Counted from the first letter of the stretch, positions 1 through 12,813 are shown. The stretch is DNA of 64,000 bases from Bactericera cockerelli (GCA_024516035.1 CM044959.1:26531669-26595668); one strand, 5' to 3'. Notes: generated by a model not told the origin, from the letters alone. Numbers and translations: made by a program.

Positions 1-1166
1 GAGATGAATTAATGATTGATTTATTTTGAAGTAATGTAAAAAATTAACTAATTATTTTTTACCTTCATAGTGGTGACCTTTGATTATTGAAGTCCATATC
101 CTTCGTTTCGTCAGATAAGTTAATTAATATAACCTACCCTATATATCATTTATCATCAAATCCCCGCAGATCGTCATCTTTTCCTATATATTCTCTCGCA
201 AAGTCTTCTCCTCAGAGAAAACAGAATAAATAAACTTGAAATTCCCTGACAGGCGTATCTTGAATATGGGACTTATAGGAGCAGAAATGGTATGACACTT
301 TTCAGATAAAACTAAAAATAATAATCCCATGTCCTTCACTGCGCCTCTGTTCTATTTTACTTTCATATCTTATGCATTTCCACGTCATGTTCGATCCTTC
401 TCAAGTACCTATCGTCCCATTCCCATTCAGAAAACAGTAGTGAATCCTATGGTGGATGATAACTTCTTCAAAAGGTAGAGGAATTACTTTGTCAAGTAAG
501 TTGTCATGCCTTGAAATACTGTGGCCCCATTGATTCCATAGAATAAGTTTGATAGGCACGGACGTCTGGGCTTGAAAACACATGCATTACGAAAAACAAT
601 TCACAGGACACATTAACAAATCAGAGCTCACATTGGGCCCAGAATACCAGCAAGTTTTTTTTTTTTTTTTTTAAAACAAATTTTTATAGATGTATTTTAC
701 TACAAGGTTTATAACATCTGTACCTGCAAGTTTAAGATACCACAGGATTTGAAGCCAAGACAGCAGAAACCCTCTCCATGTTGTAGGCACTAACTAATTC
801 ACTGACTACACATAAATCAACTGCCCGGTCAGTTTTCTTTCGAAATTCCACTGACCTTTCTATATGTTAGGTTTGCCTATTGGTCCCTCGTGTCCTCTGA
901 GAATTTTAGCCAGATACCTCAAGGGGACCTATAGGCACACCGCACACCTAACATATAGACAGGTCAGTGAAATTTCTAAAGAAAACTGACCGAGCAATGG
1001 ATTTATGTGTAGTCAGTGAATTAGTTAGGGCCATGTTGTAGTATGTTTAAATCTAGTTAAGCATCCACGTCACCTTATCACTGTGCTTAGTATTCGAAGT
1101 TCGAAGGCAAGTATTAGGGAACTGGTGTATTGACCATGCGATAGGCGCTTTCTCTGCTTTTTTTAG
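1..1166. other. Gene-free left edge
   Basis: I see no gene I can name. The stretch is A+T-rich, has a T-run near 655-673 and contains the inverted-repeat element at 787-1030. A minus-strand frame at 401-583 is discussed among the rejected items. Confidence 0.5.
787..1030. repeat. Short palindromic element with flanking direct repeats
   Basis: The ends at 790-818 and 1000-1028 are perfect inverted repeats of 29 bases, and the pairing continues inward with mismatches (GGTCAGTTTTCTTT and its partner, then the ACCTAACATATAGA arm). The 11-base word CCATGTTGTAG stands at 776-786 and again at 1031-1041, directly outside, which looks like a target-site duplication. No coding capacity. It is probably a non-autonomous DNA transposon; I cannot assign the superfamily. 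Confidence 0.6.
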
Positions 1167-1366
1167 AAACTCCACGACTGCCCAGAGTCCTCCATCATGA
1201 GAAGACGGACAGCTCGGTGTCATTTCACTCACCTAGTTATGAAAATAACGTAAATGGGATTCCAGAGAACTGGGGGTCATTGGATGACGTACAATTTGAT
1301 GGTGGTGGAATAGGCAGGGACAACAGGGACGAGTGGATGAAGGAGATGGGCGCTACGCTGACGGAA
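1167..1366 (+). CDS. Possible internal exon of an unidentified gene
   Basis: A polypyrimidine tract and AG at 1165-1166 precede an open stretch of 66 codons with balanced, non-repetitive composition. The product is hydrophilic, with Ser/Asp/Gly-rich parts such as VSFHSPSYENNV and WGSLDDVQFDGGG. It reads in from a split codon with no ATG, so it would be an internal exon. The likely donor is GTGTGC at 1367, which is weak. The composition differs from the surrounding A+T-rich repeats, which favours coding. I do not recognise the family and see no partner exons within the window, so the gene may extend to the left. Confidence 0.35.
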
Positions 1367-1563
1367 GTGTGCGTTGTGCGTCTTTTTCAATCCATCATTC
1401 CATCGTTTTTCAATTTAAGGATATTATTTTCCTCTCACGCTTTCATTCTAGAAGAGTATTAAGTACGGCACTTCTTACTAAGTAGCTGAATAATGTACTG
1501 AAGCTATAGAAGGTCCGAAGAAATTTGAATATGTACGTATAGGTATCTATGTAATAGTAATAC

Positions 1564-1640
1564 TGTTTTTTCTTTGTGTTATTATGTCACAATCCAAGTG
1601 GGTAGCGCAAAATCATAGGACTTTTGTTTTTTATAATTAC
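1564..1640 (-). repeat. SINE-A tail fragment
   Basis: It carries the 3' end of the SINE-A family in reverse: TTTGTGTTATTATGTCACAA followed by the GTGGGTAGCGCA block seen in the full copies at 25184-25471 and 63471-63755. The tRNA-like head is missing. Confidence 0.6.
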
Positions 1641-2627
1641 TGGGAGCTATCCAAACGGTGACCCCGTGTGGGTAGCTCCTATGAAACCACGCTGTTTGTA
1701 ATACATTTCTAAACAATACTTTCTATACCTTGTAGGTAATAGGAAGTAAAAAGTACTTGACATCAGTAATATTTTAGGGCAAGTTTGAGATTTTTAATTA
1801 AAACAAGGCCGGAGTTTTCGTACATAAAACCCTATTAACCTAAAAAAGCCTATTATATTACCTAATTTGAGAAATAGAAAATTCAGAGAAGACATCATGA
1901 GAACCTGAAGTCAGAATGAAAATAAGCTGCCCTCATCATTCAGGTAGCGGGCAATTTCCTATAAATAGATTCAATGTATGATGTATGTACAATTATGTCA
2001 TTCAGTTTACAACTTTCTGTAAGTCTGGTAATACATTAGCGTTAGCTCTTCTTGCCACAGTATTGTATGTCAGGGACAAAAGCTTTGGCTTAACACAAGC
2101 ATAAAAAAACTCTTTTGAGTTCAAGTGAGTACAACACATTTTTATTCTTAACACCTCATAAAGGATATGGGCTTTTGTTCTCTGTAGAAAAGAGCTAAAT
2201 ATAGGAAAGGATATGGAGAAAGAGGGAGTGAGAGCAGAGAGACTTTGGATGTTTCTGGGAGAAACCGGAGAAAGGTTGACAATTTTGTAACTTTAGCCAT
2301 TTTCTAGCTAGGAACACAATAAACACGGACAGACTTTTGAGATTTCTAAAGCTTTAAAACAAAAGCTTCAAGAGAAAAAGTTTGGTCCATTGAAATAGAT
2401 TTTGTTTACACTTGAAGTTCTGAGCTCGACTGCTTTCGTCATGAAGAAGACTACTTTGGGTGAAATAAGATACATGGAATTTACATCCAAATGAAAACTT
2501 ATCATTAGGTGGGTACAACACGATGTTAGATGGGTGTTTAGAAGATCATGTCTTAAAGATGCCAGGCTACCTAGTCTACGTGCAGATAGTTTAAGTATCT
2601 AATGTTAAAAAAAAAGTTATCATATCA

Positions 2628-2748
2628 CAAGTGATATCACAACTACTCAAACTCGCTTTACTAAATCTACGCTGAAACCGGGACTTGAACCACCGACCTC
2701 CAGGTTACAAGTCCGCCGCCTTATCCATCAAGCTACTGAGTATCTAAT
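2628..2748 (-). repeat. SINE-B, tRNA-derived
   Basis: Read on the minus strand it begins with a tRNA-like head (CTCAGTAGCTTGATGGATAA, box-B-like GGTTCAAGTCC) followed by a non-tRNA body (GTAGATTTAGTAAAGCGAGT) ending near GTGATATCAC. Further copies lie at 63785-63908 and 51305-51430. The shared body outside the tRNA part shows a SINE rather than a tRNA gene. Confidence 0.75.
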
Positions 2749-3504
2749 GATTAATATTGTCAACAAAAATAAAGAAAATTGTTTGGTAACAATAGCACAT
2801 TGACAATATTCTTCTTCTTGGTGTGGCTCATGTCGCTGTCGGTATCAATTTTGTATGCTGGACCCGAAAGCGTCTCCGACCTCCTGCCTTTCAGTGACAT
2901 ATGAGCACTTGAGCAGGTGACACCCTGAGTGTATAAATATAGGCGGGGGGGGGGGGGTTCAAAGCGAGGCCAGGGTTCAGGAGTTATTTTGAACTCATAC
3001 TTCCTTTGACACAATGTCCATTTTTTTTTTACCATCTTAATCGACCTTTTCCATTTTTGGGTCTCATAGTAATATTTTTTCGGATCGATAATACTCCGTG
3101 GGACAAAATCGTGACATGATAGTTCCAAAACACGGTTTTGATTCTTTCACAGAAGTGCAGTCGTTTTTACACTTGAATGAGGAAAAGAGTAAAATAGCAG
3201 AGTAAAAAATCACTGCTTTCGGGAAATCCGACAGATACATTAATTTTATTATCAATATATTGATCTAATGAGCAGTTTTATTTAAAGTGAAAGGTCTTAA
3301 AGCCATGTCTTCAAGCCCCACTAAATCATACCTCAATTTTCGGGATCATCTAAGTGGCCCAGGAATTCTTTTGGTGAAAAATCTATAGGTAGGTAACATG
3401 AAAAAATAATAACTTTTCCCGGACTAAAACTTAAGTAGGTATCAGATAGGTATTCGAGAAAGCTCATTGCTCAAAAATAATTAAGTTATCATTATAATAG
3501 ATGT

Positions 3505-3605
3505 CACAATTACTGAATTTACTGAAACTCGCCTCACTTAATTTTTTCCGTACTTGATATTCGAACCAACAACCTCAAGCTATGAGTTAACTGCCTTATT
3601 TGATC
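3505..3605 (-). repeat. Diverged SINE-B copy
   Basis: The order of words matches SINE-B (GATGTCACAA, ACTCGCCTCACTTA, then a degenerate box B and tRNA head), but many bases differ, so this is an old copy. Confidence 0.5.
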
Positions 3606-4862
3606 ATGTATAATGTATAATTGTATCTATATGTACCATTATACATTCTAGTTTATTCTGGAGATTAAATTAATCCTAATGTTTTTTGTACAGAAACAGA
3701 AACTTTTACGTGTGTTGAGAAAAGGTAATACACGTTATCATAGTTTTGAGTAAAACCAGAATTTATTCTAACAAGGGAATCGAACCACTCACCTGCAGGT
3801 TGCGAGTACGCAATCTTCAGGATCGCTGAAGCCGCTTAAAATAGAAAACTAGTGTCGATATTATTATTATTAGAGATGCAATTTAAAAGATGGTCTCTAG
3901 TGGTAACTTACCTGGTCGTTGTATCTTCAAACTGGTCCCCAAAAAGCACTGATTTCGCTTCTCGCAGACTTTTAACCACAACACTCCAACAATCACGTAA
4001 ACACAAACATTTGAAATTTCGCTAAAACTATGAAAACGTAAGTTAAAACTTTCGGGAAACTTTTGAAGACTGTTAGACGACACGATTTTAATTATCTTTT
4101 TATCAATTTATTGAAACTCAAATCTATTCACAAACACCTTGAAACAAAACTACATAATGTAAACCAATATAAATTATAAATATGAAGCATATTTTTTTTA
4201 GCAAGTCTTAAAAATCTTAAATTTGATTCAAAGTAGGTCTGTAAATTAATAATTCTTTTTTTTTTACGAGTTAGTTAAAACGTACTTAGGAGATGTAAAA
4301 TTTCATGTTTCTTATCATTGCCTAGTTTATCTTGATACATCGCGTTTCCTGTTGACTAATTAAAACACACGTGAGAAAATGTAAATTGAACTGTGATCAT
4401 TTCGAAATCAAGTTTTCAGTCAACAATTATTTTCAGATTCAAATTAAAACATCGTAAGAAAAAAATAGATTTATTTTGAGAAAAGCGACAAAAACTATGC
4501 ACATCCCGCAACGAACTTTCAGAATTTGAAAAAAAACGAAATGAAATGGACGTTAAGTTTAGAATTGAAATTTCATTCACGTTCGTAAAAAATTGAAAAC
4601 TGATGAAGTGGAGAACGAGAAAAATTCTGTTCAGTGAAGACTGGAAGATGGTAAGGAGGAAAGTTATTTTGAACATAGAGTGCAGCACAAGCACATACTA
4701 AAAACCAAGTCCGTGGAAGTCCGTGTAATAATAGAATACACACATGGAGGGGGGGGGGGGGCAACGTTGCCAAATATACACCTCATACAAATTATTAGAG
4801 CAGCGTGAATTCATACGACTTTCTATTACAATATACAAGTCATGATCATCTTTTATTATAAA

Positions 4863-5035
4863 ACTAGCTGCGTTGCGGCTAGTCCTACAGCGCGGTACGT
4901 TCAACAAGGCATGGCCGTACTTGATGAAAGAAAAATATTTGGTAGTTATGTGTATAGGTAGTTAATTTTATGTATTTCACTTATCCTCACTTCAGAACTA
5001 TAAAGGGCTAAAGGCCATCAAATACCCAAATATGT
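4863..5035 (+). repeat. RTE-like element, 5' fragment
   Basis: It starts ACTAGCTGCGTTGCGGCTAG and contains GGCATGGCCGT, the order seen at the start of the repeats at 16351, 46450 and 52333. The 3' end is absent. Assignment to an RTE-type retrotransposon is inferred from the general look of such ends in insects. Confidence 0.4.
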
Positions 5036-5096
5036 ATCATAATTATGTAATCTTTATGATACGACATGAAAGGTTTTGAAAGTCACAAAATAATAC

Positions 5097-5285
5097 GGTA
5101 ATAAAACTAGCCTCGTGAGGACAATTGGGGTAGTTGTAGAGTGGGCAACGGACAGTGGTGGCATTACGAGATCGATATTGGAATATGAAATATGACTGTT
5201 GGTTGGAGATGTGATTAGCATTAGCATTAGTTCTCGTAATGTCAATGCTACCCACTAAAAATTGCGACATAATAACACAAATAAC
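5097..5285 (+). repeat. SINE-A, head-less copy
   Basis: It carries the SINE-A body: CCTCGTGAGGACAATTG, GACAGTGGTGGCATTA and the end GCTACCCACTAAAAATTG with ATAATAACACAAATAA. The tRNA-like head is missing, consistent with 5' truncation. Confidence 0.65.
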
Positions 5286-6939
5286 TAGCTCTTTATCTAT
5301 CTTTATTTATTCCTTCCAAACAATACCTCGGAGAACCTTGTTTCCATTGTACTGAACTTTCTACTGAAATTATTTAACCTAAAAAAAAATTATGGGCCGA
5401 ATTTTTTTATGTTTCCGTACTCGTGATATACCTACTATAATTTTTTGGACAGTTCAGATTGCTTCATTTCAGCTTTTACACACAAAAATCTGAGTCTCCT
5501 TGTAGAACAAAAAAAGGGTCTCAAGTGAAACAAGGAATGAATTAATTTGTTTGACCTTTTTGTTGCTAAATTTGAAGCGGTCATCTGAGAAACTTCTAAA
5601 GAACACCATTAAATTTCCGTAGAACTTGGAGCTATGAAAAGTAGTTTCCAAGATAGTACTCAAATAGTCTGTATTTTGAGGGAACACACTGAATTCTAGA
5701 ACTACCAGAACTGTTTTAAAAGAAAAAGAAGCAGAGGTGGGTAGAACAAAAAGTGGGAGTTTTTGTGTAAATCAAGACCTAAGTGAACTGCTTCAAAACA
5801 GACTTAAGAGAAGTCCTGACCCATTTGAACGGGAATAGATAAAGGAGGAGATAAAGATGAAATTATTTTGCAACTATTTCTTTCTTTATCCCGTCCCTTC
5901 TATTATTATTATTATTATTATACAATGCTTTATTAGGTATAAATGGACATTATGTACATACAAATAATTAATTTAACAATGAAAAAAAATGGAAACAATA
6001 TATACAATGAAAATGAAAAAGAATAGAAAATATATGGTAGACCTATCAGCTACACTATTAGACGAGACGCTCCTCCAAGACTTCCAGAAGACTTTGAAGA
6101 CTTCCTTTCTCACTCACTTATTTAATATCCTACAAATTTCCATAAAAATGACCCACTGTGCAAAAATATTTTTCATCAGTTTACTTAGCAATTTTAGTCT
6201 ATACAGACCCGAGAACAGTCTTTAATAGAACAACTCTTTAGATCCAGTAACGTATTTTCAATTATTATAAGAGAAGTACGTATTTCATTTTATGGATTCT
6301 AGTCGGCATATTTTCCCCACATATTTTCAAAATAGATTTCAACCTTATAAAAAGACGGAATGTATTACTGTTTTTAATGCCTCAGTTTATTTTAAATGAG
6401 TATTGTGGCAAAGTAGCGGGAAACAGCTAGTTCATAATAAAATAAACAGCATTTGAAAAGAAATTGTATACATATATAATTATGTATATATATTCATCCT
6501 GCTTTTATCTTCAGCCATCAGTTTCGTCATTGAATTTCCTGACAGAGAGCTATCTCATTGTAAAATTCATTAGGTAAAAAAATGCATCTGTGATAGTTGA
6601 TACATAGGTACATAATATGTATTCACCTGCATAATACATAAATTTCATTCGGTCCAGATTAATAATAAGAAACCAGACTATAAATCTCCCTGGTGCGGTA
6701 TTCCAGCACAGGAATAAATTACTTCACTCCCATGCAGTTTCTCATACTCTTCTTTATCGTAAAACCACCAGGGCCGAATTCTTCTCTTCTTTTTTTCACG
6801 AAAGTTTGGAATACTGTTTCACTGTTCAAACTTTATCAAAAATTTAATTTAAAAGATTTTTTGTTTATACGCGTACCTACACGTAAATATAACATTAAGC
6901 TCCTTTCAGGAATACTCTTTGTAATAAAGCTTAATAAGA

Positions 6940-7154
6940 AGTCACCGTGGCGTGGCAGAGTGAGTTAGCGTGCTAAGCATTGCACGCACGATGACCTGGG
7001 TTGATCTATTCTTGGGTGTTCGGGGTCCACTCATACCTCGTGAGGAAAATTGAGTAGCTGCTTTAATGTGAGCAGCGACCAGTGGCGGAATTATAGCGCT
7101 ACCAACTAAAAATTGTGATATAACAACACAAAGAACACATACATTTATTATTAT
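6940..7154 (+). repeat. SINE-A copy with target-site duplication
   Basis: The copy has a tRNA-like head with box A (GTGGCAGAGTGAGTTAGCG), a diverged box B, the shared body and the tail GATATAACAACACAAAG. The 16-base word ATAAAGCTTAATAAGA flanks it exactly at 6924-6939 and 7155-7170, marking retroposition by a LINE-type machinery. Confidence 0.85.
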
Positions 7155-7407
7155 ATAAAGCTTAATAAGATTAATCATCTCTCTGCTGAACTGACTGCTC
7201 GAAACTTTCGTAAAATTTAGTGAAGTACTTTTAGTGAAATAAAATGTACCTGAACTTTTAGGGTTCAATTCCTGTATTTGCTTTTTACTTACCTTATCCT
7301 CTAATAAAGAAAGTAATGGGAATCGCCCAAATTTTTCGATAGTCCGTTTTTAGTGCTATAAAACGTGTTAGGGTCCCCAGAGCCTATATCCAAAGTTTCA
7401 GCCAGTA

Positions 7408-7545
7408 GTCCGTGTGTGTATGTGTGTGTGTGAGAGAGAGAGAGAGTGTGTGTGCGTGTGTGAGAGAAAGAGAGAGAATGTGTGTGTGTGTGTGCTTATG
7501 TCTGATGTCTGTGTGTGTGTGAGAGAGAGAGAGAGAGTGTGTGCT
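7408..7545. repeat. Compound GT/GA microsatellite
   Basis: Alternating runs of (GT)n and (GA)n are repeated three times, with short interruptions. Confidence 0.9.
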
Positions 7546-8269
7546 TAGCGAAGCGGATCAAAATTTCAAGGTGCCCGGTTTTGTCATTTTTGTACTACTT
7601 TGAATATCTAATTATGTATTAACAAGTGAGTGAGTTAGTGGATGAAAAAAATAACAAGTTTTTAACTCCGGTGTCAGTCAGTGCTTTATAAGTAGAAAGT
7701 AGATGAGATTTCACACTAATGTATATGTTTTCACACTGTACATGGTAGCCTTTGTTGCGGGTCACAGGGTCATTACACGGCCCTGGAAAACACTCCCAGC
7801 AGCAAGAGCAGAACAACAGGTTCGCAGAAATTCTTCCTGCATAAGGACAGACATAGAACTATTTACACCTGATGATATTGCGGGGACACTATTGGTTATG
7901 TGGTAGTTACTCTGCGGTGATATGTGGGACGAAAAACATGAAGGATCGGTCTATGCCAATTTATGGTTTTCATTATTCCCAAGCAAATATTTTATTTCCG
8001 GAGAAACCTGCTTCTGCATCTACATTACTCGTCCTAGCACTTGTCTGGCGATTGTAAAGGTGCAGTGCTTTTGGTACGATCATTTATATTAAATAAAGTA
8101 GTTTTTAGGATTTTGAAATAAGTCAGATTAAGTAAAATTAAATTTACTGGTACGTTAGGATCACTATGTATTTACACAGATTGAATTAGAACAAAATTAT
8201 TAATGAGTAAAATACGTCTTCGAAATCAGCCTCTATTAGAAAAATCTTCCTCTATTAGAAATACTGACA

Positions 8270-8350
8270 TCACGGCCCAACACAGGCTGGGTGAGGTTAA
8301 TGTGGGTAGCAGGCTTGTGAGTTCCCTGCGTGATATGATCATGCAGATAA
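8270..8350 (+). repeat. Tail fragment of the SINE-D/5S-SINE family
   Basis: It contains CAGGCTGGGTGAGGTTAATG, GGGTAGCAGGCTTGTGAG and ends near the GACGTTGAACC block. This is the tail shared by SINE-D and the 5S-headed SINEs; no head is present. Confidence 0.6.
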
Positions 8351-8461
8351 AGCGACGTTGAACCCAAATTAAAAAAAAATTGTATTTCAAGTGAGCCGGG
8401 TTTGAACGAATCCCATTGGCGTCGGAATTTTTCAGCTTCGTACTTTGGATGTCGGGGCTAG

Positions 8462-8526
8462 TAGCCTCGTGAGGAGAATTGGATTAGTAGTTGTAAAGTG
8501 GGTAACGATCAGTGGCGGCATTGAAC
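8462..8526 (+). repeat. SINE-A body fragment
   Basis: It contains GCCTCGTGAGGAGAATTGGA and GATCAGTGGCGGCATTG, both from the SINE-A body; head and tail are missing. Confidence 0.55.
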
Positions 8527-9266
8527 AAACTCTTTATATCTTTCTTTATCTTTTTTTAGAAAATAACACGACTTTATTAGGTATGTCAGAAAGATGAACC
8601 TCACATCTATTGTTGTGATTGATATTTGGAAAAAGGGTGTATTCATCTCTCTTGCTCTCTGTGTCTCACATTGATCCTCATATCCGGCTGACTCTTAGTG
8701 TACATATTTCCTTTTTTAAGAGGATTCTTTTGCAATCAATAGTGTCTTCTATAATGGAATTCTAAAAAAAAAAATATATCTCTCCAGTTTTTCATTATTA
8801 CAAATTTCTCGTTTGAAGTTTGACTGAAGGTGTGGAGCTGGTCGGATAGTTAGACCAAGCATCAAACGCAGTATCCTCTAATAAATCCACCTTACACAGT
8901 CATATCTCTAGCATGTCATAGTTCACAATTTGTGATCGTATAAATTTTAGATAATATATGCAATGGTATATTTGCTATGGATATATTGGGGACTTGATAT
9001 CAATAAGCAGGTTGTAGCGAACTCCTGAGTTCTGTTTTCTGTATGGGTTATGATTATGGGAAGTACCTATAGGTAACTATAAGTTATGACTAGACTAGAC
9101 ATTGGGGTATAAGAATTTCAAGTATAGACTGAGAGCCATCTGGTCAATATTACTTACCTCATTCATAATTAAAGTACCTAAATTTCAAAGACTGAAATTC
9201 CACATCAACCCTCTAAATCTCTACAAGATGAAGCGGTTTTTTTTAATTGAACGAAAAGCCTGAACG

Positions 9267-9425
9267 TATGTACATATGTATGTAGATTAGTATGTACATA
9301 TGTATGTAGATTGTAAGTATAAGTATGTATGTATGTAGATTCTAAGTATAAGTATATGTGTATGTATGCAGATTGTAGGTATAAGTATGTATGTATGTAG
9401 ATTGTAGGTATAAGTATGTATAAGA
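9267..9425. repeat. TATG-rich minisatellite
   Basis: Units of about 30-40 bases built from TATGTATGTAGATTGTA and GTATAAGTATG recur at least four times. A 36-base piece of the TIR element at 9708 (AAGCGG plus T-run plus AATTGAACGAAAAGCC) stands just before it, near 9231. Confidence 0.8.
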
Positions 9426-9707
9426 TTTCGCAGTATTAAAGAAGCTGAAATAGAAGGCTAATACAGATCAGCTGAGAGAAGAGATAAAAATGCGACAGTT
9501 GGCGTGGGTAATTGCTTTCTATTTTCCATTACCTCGGGGCGAGGGTCAAATTGTCATCGAGTGTTCCTGTCAGTGTGCGTTGGGCTTAATGTGCCTCACT
9601 TAGATTCGCCTCACTTGATGCTGCCTGCGCTCATGTTGATACGTTTTCAGGGCTGGTTTACAATAATCCTTCTACCATCTTACCTTGATTTTATCAGTGC
9701 GCAATAA

Positions 9708-10026
9708 AAAGCGGTTTTTTTTTTTAATTGAACGAAAAGCCTGAACGAGACCGAACAGTCAGCTCTGGTCAACCAAAATTTGAAAAATAAAAAAAGTGAT
9801 TTTTGGAACTCTGGTTTGTTTACATTAATGATATCGGTGTTTTTTTACATTTTGCATTTGAAATCATCCACTTCTTCTTCTTCTTACCGAACCAAACGCT
9901 ATGACCGAACGAACGAGCCAGTCCACTCTGGTCAGGATTTTTCGGTCCGGTCAAATAAAAAAAATTGAATTTCAGTGACCAGGTCAGCTTCGGTTCGCTT
10001 CGTTCCGATAAAAAAAAAACCGCTTA
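9708..10026. mobile_element. Small TIR element, AAGCGG(T)n type
   Basis: The ends are inverted: AAGCGG plus a T-run at the left and an A-run plus CCGCTT at the right, with partial inward pairing (GAACGAAAAGCC against its partner). Internal GACCGAAC-like words recur. There is no transposase. A truncated relative lies near 9231-9266. The superfamily is not clear. Confidence 0.5.
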
Positions 10027-10254
10027 TGGTCTTTGTTGTTTCAGCAACGGCCAAAAACGAAAAGGAGCTAAATTTTATCATTTGTATCTCATAAAGCACA
10101 ACCGTGTCATTTGAAACAAAAAGCCTTCCACATAAATCAAAACTATATTACTATTCAATTATTTATTAGAGAATAAAAATGTAGGTATAGTACAAATTTG
10201 ATTTCCATTTTTTCATTTCTTTGATAATAAAGAAATGAAAAAAATGGAAATATA

Positions 10255-11215
10255 AACAGTAAAAAAGAAAAAATACACTGCTAATTATGGACACAATACT
10301 TTCTCGTATTTGGTTCACATTGTATACACTTGGCAATTTTGAGATTTTACACTAAATCTCCAAAACTACTAAACTGATTTTCTTCAAAATTGTTTTATAC
10401 GGTAGAATACCGTTTTTCTACATTCTAGATCCCTCAAAAATTTCGTATCGGTAAATCGTAGACCTTATTTTTTGACTTTTTTGTCCAAAATTTTAGATTT
10501 TCTTTAATATCAGAGCTAAATCATATTTTTTTTTTAATTCACTACCAATTATGGACACAATACTTCCTCATGATTGTTTCACGTTGTATACACGTGGCAA
10601 TTTTGAGATTTTATAATACCTAAATCAATTGTGTCTCCAAAACTGCTTAACCGATTTTCTTCAAATTTATTTTATACGGTAGAATACCGTTTTTTCTACA
10701 TTCTAGATCCCACAACAAAATGGACTTTTTTGTCCAAAATTTCGGATTTTCTTAAATATCACAGTTAAATCAAAATTTATTTAAAAAATATTATAAATAA
10801 ACTATGTAAAACGCTAATACGCATACAAATACAAATTTTCATCAAAATCGGGTGTACCGTTCACGAGATATAGGTAAGCGTGTAAGTAAAAAGTTAGTGG
10901 TCAGGCGCATGGTCTCAATGACCAAGAAACGCGATTGCGAAGTTCATGAATTTAAAATGGGACCATCTGCAGAATGTCTCTTATTTGTTTACAAAATTAC
11001 GTCGAAATCCGTTTAGAAGTTTCTGAGCTTTGCGGGTAACAAGGAATGTTTTTAACTGACAGACAGACACAAAACCAAAGTTCCTCAGGAGGTTATGAAA
11101 TGTTCAGAAATATGAAAAATTGAAATCTCAGTAAAAAATATTTTGTTTTACAAAAACGAACACAGAGTACTTCCGATTTCTAATATTAGAAATTTATCGG
11201 AAGTAATACAAATTA
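10255..11215. repeat. Old interspersed repeat R
   Basis: It contains AATTATGGACACAATACTT twice, a TTTATACGGTAGAATACCG block twice, an ATGGTCTC...GACC block, a GACAGACAGACACAAAACC block and a closing palindrome around CTAATATTAGAAATTTATCG. A reverse copy lies at 49730-50575, with pieces near 33360-33600 and 57415-57605. No coding frame remains. The inner 270-base part is duplicated within the copy. Confidence 0.6.
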
Positions 11216-12655
11216 TTTAAGCTAGCCATCTCAATTGAGTCGCAGGTTGAATATCTAAACAAATTCTCTTTATGAGATTTAAAATAACGTGAAAATAAAA
11301 ACTTTTAGATAAAAATGATTCCTACAAAGTTGTTAGCAAAGGTAAAATTTCTAAAGCAATAAAAATATCGAATAGTTGTTAAGAAAATTGACTTTAAAAT
11401 TTTGTTTTCGTTTGATTTATCCAACTAATAGAAGTAAAATTTTAGATTTCGACATAAAATTTTCAACACAGTTTAAATAAATTAAAAAAAAGTTAAAAAA
11501 AAAAAAAAAAATAGGAAAATGGCCGTAAATCCGGAACGAAAGGCCTAATACAAAATCACCTTGGGAAAAAAAATGTTTCTATTATTGTCATGTTCTATTA
11601 CCCATTTTCGTTTGTTACCATAGAGCAGATAATATACCCTCTATGTATAGGCCGGAGAAGGAGCAATGTTGGCAAATGCACACGTATTAGGATCTAGCAG
11701 TGCTATAATTATGCTCAATAGAAATAAAAGTAAATTGGCAACAGCCGCAACAGTAGTATACACTTTACGGAGTTCACGGACTATTATAATCAAAGAAGGT
11801 AACCGAAATCCGAAATTTTCATAATTTTATTTTTTCTCCAATAAAATTCTCAAGCTTCCAACTTCCAATCCACCAATCATTAGGAATCTGTTTATTTAAG
11901 TAAAGTAGTGTAATCTTTTTATTAAAGACTATCAAATTCAGGATCTATTAGTAGATTATTGTCAAGATAGCTTAAAATTAATTTAAAAAAATATGAATCC
12001 GAGTCGCAGTTTCTGTGCCTGTGTGATTTTTTAAAAATAGAATATCTGCACTGGTTTTTATTTCCCTTATAATAAAATTATGATAGGAAATTAATGTAAT
12101 GAAACTGAATAGGTACTGGAGCTGCTGGAACTGAAAAGATCTTTCTCTTATTTAAGTAAGTAAATCTATCATATTTAAGTAAGTTAATCTCATCCCTTGT
12201 TAAGTGAAGTTTTTCCCATTATCACTAAAATGTACCTGTTCACACTAAAAAATATAATTATCTGTTCACACTACACTAGCTAAACTTTCAAGTGGGAGGT
12301 AATTATAGCCATATTTACCTCACATGGGCTACCTTCATCCTGTGATAAAGCTTACTGTGACAGAAAAAGTTGAAATAGAGAGCCCTGAGACCACCTATTT
12401 CTGTAAGTAACAGTAGTAGTATTGGAGAAATAAGAAGGGTCTAATCCAAAAATAACTGTGACACCAGCATACCCTGAAAAAAAAAATCTAGTCCATTTTT
12501 TATGGTAGCTACAGAATACATGATTGTGATGAAAGAATAATATAGTATAATGCAATGTTATATAATCCCTGTTTTTCATTCAAATTGATAGGTTGGCTCC
12601 TCTGCACCTAATTGTGATGAAAATTTATGATCTTGAAGACATAAGAATACCCTTT

Positions 12656-12813
12656 TTAACACTTAGACGACCGCGTGTACCACCGGTGGTACACGGGTGT
12701 CTGTGCGGAATGGACCGGGTGTACCACCGGTGGTACACAAATGCACTACGTCTAAACATCGCTGGTCCCACAGGAGAATTCACTAAAAACCATGCCGGTC
12801 GTCTAAGTGTTAA
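12656..12813. mobile_element. TTAA-flanked MITE with a duplicated perfect hairpin
   Basis: TTAA at 12656-12659 and 12810-12813 bounds a 150-base element with ends CACTTAGACGACCG and CGGTCGTCTAAGTG, a perfect 14-base inverted repeat. TTAA duplication is the signature of piggyBac-type transposases. Inside, the 20-base perfect palindrome GTGTACCACCGGTGGTACAC occurs at 12675-12694 and again at 12719-12738. A partial relative starts at 13931. Confidence 0.85.

Noticed and set aside
252..293. Possible 42-base micro-exon (acceptor CCTGACAG, donor-like GGTATGA)
   Set aside because: Too short to judge, with no neighbouring exon in a matching frame.
401..583. Minus-strand open frame of 60 codons with protein-like composition
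   Set aside because: It has no clear acceptor, the donor-like GTACTTG is weak and I recognise no family; kept only as an unresolved candidate exon.
2668..2745. tRNA gene-like sequence (and the similar heads of SINE-A, C and D)
   Set aside because: The acceptor stems do not pair and each head is followed by the same non-tRNA body in several copies, so these are SINEs.
3894..4083. Minus-strand frame ending at a strong donor (CCAG/GTAAGT), like a first exon
   Set aside because: The product is not recognisable and no downstream exon is found on the minus strand; it could be a 5' untranslated exon of an unknown gene.
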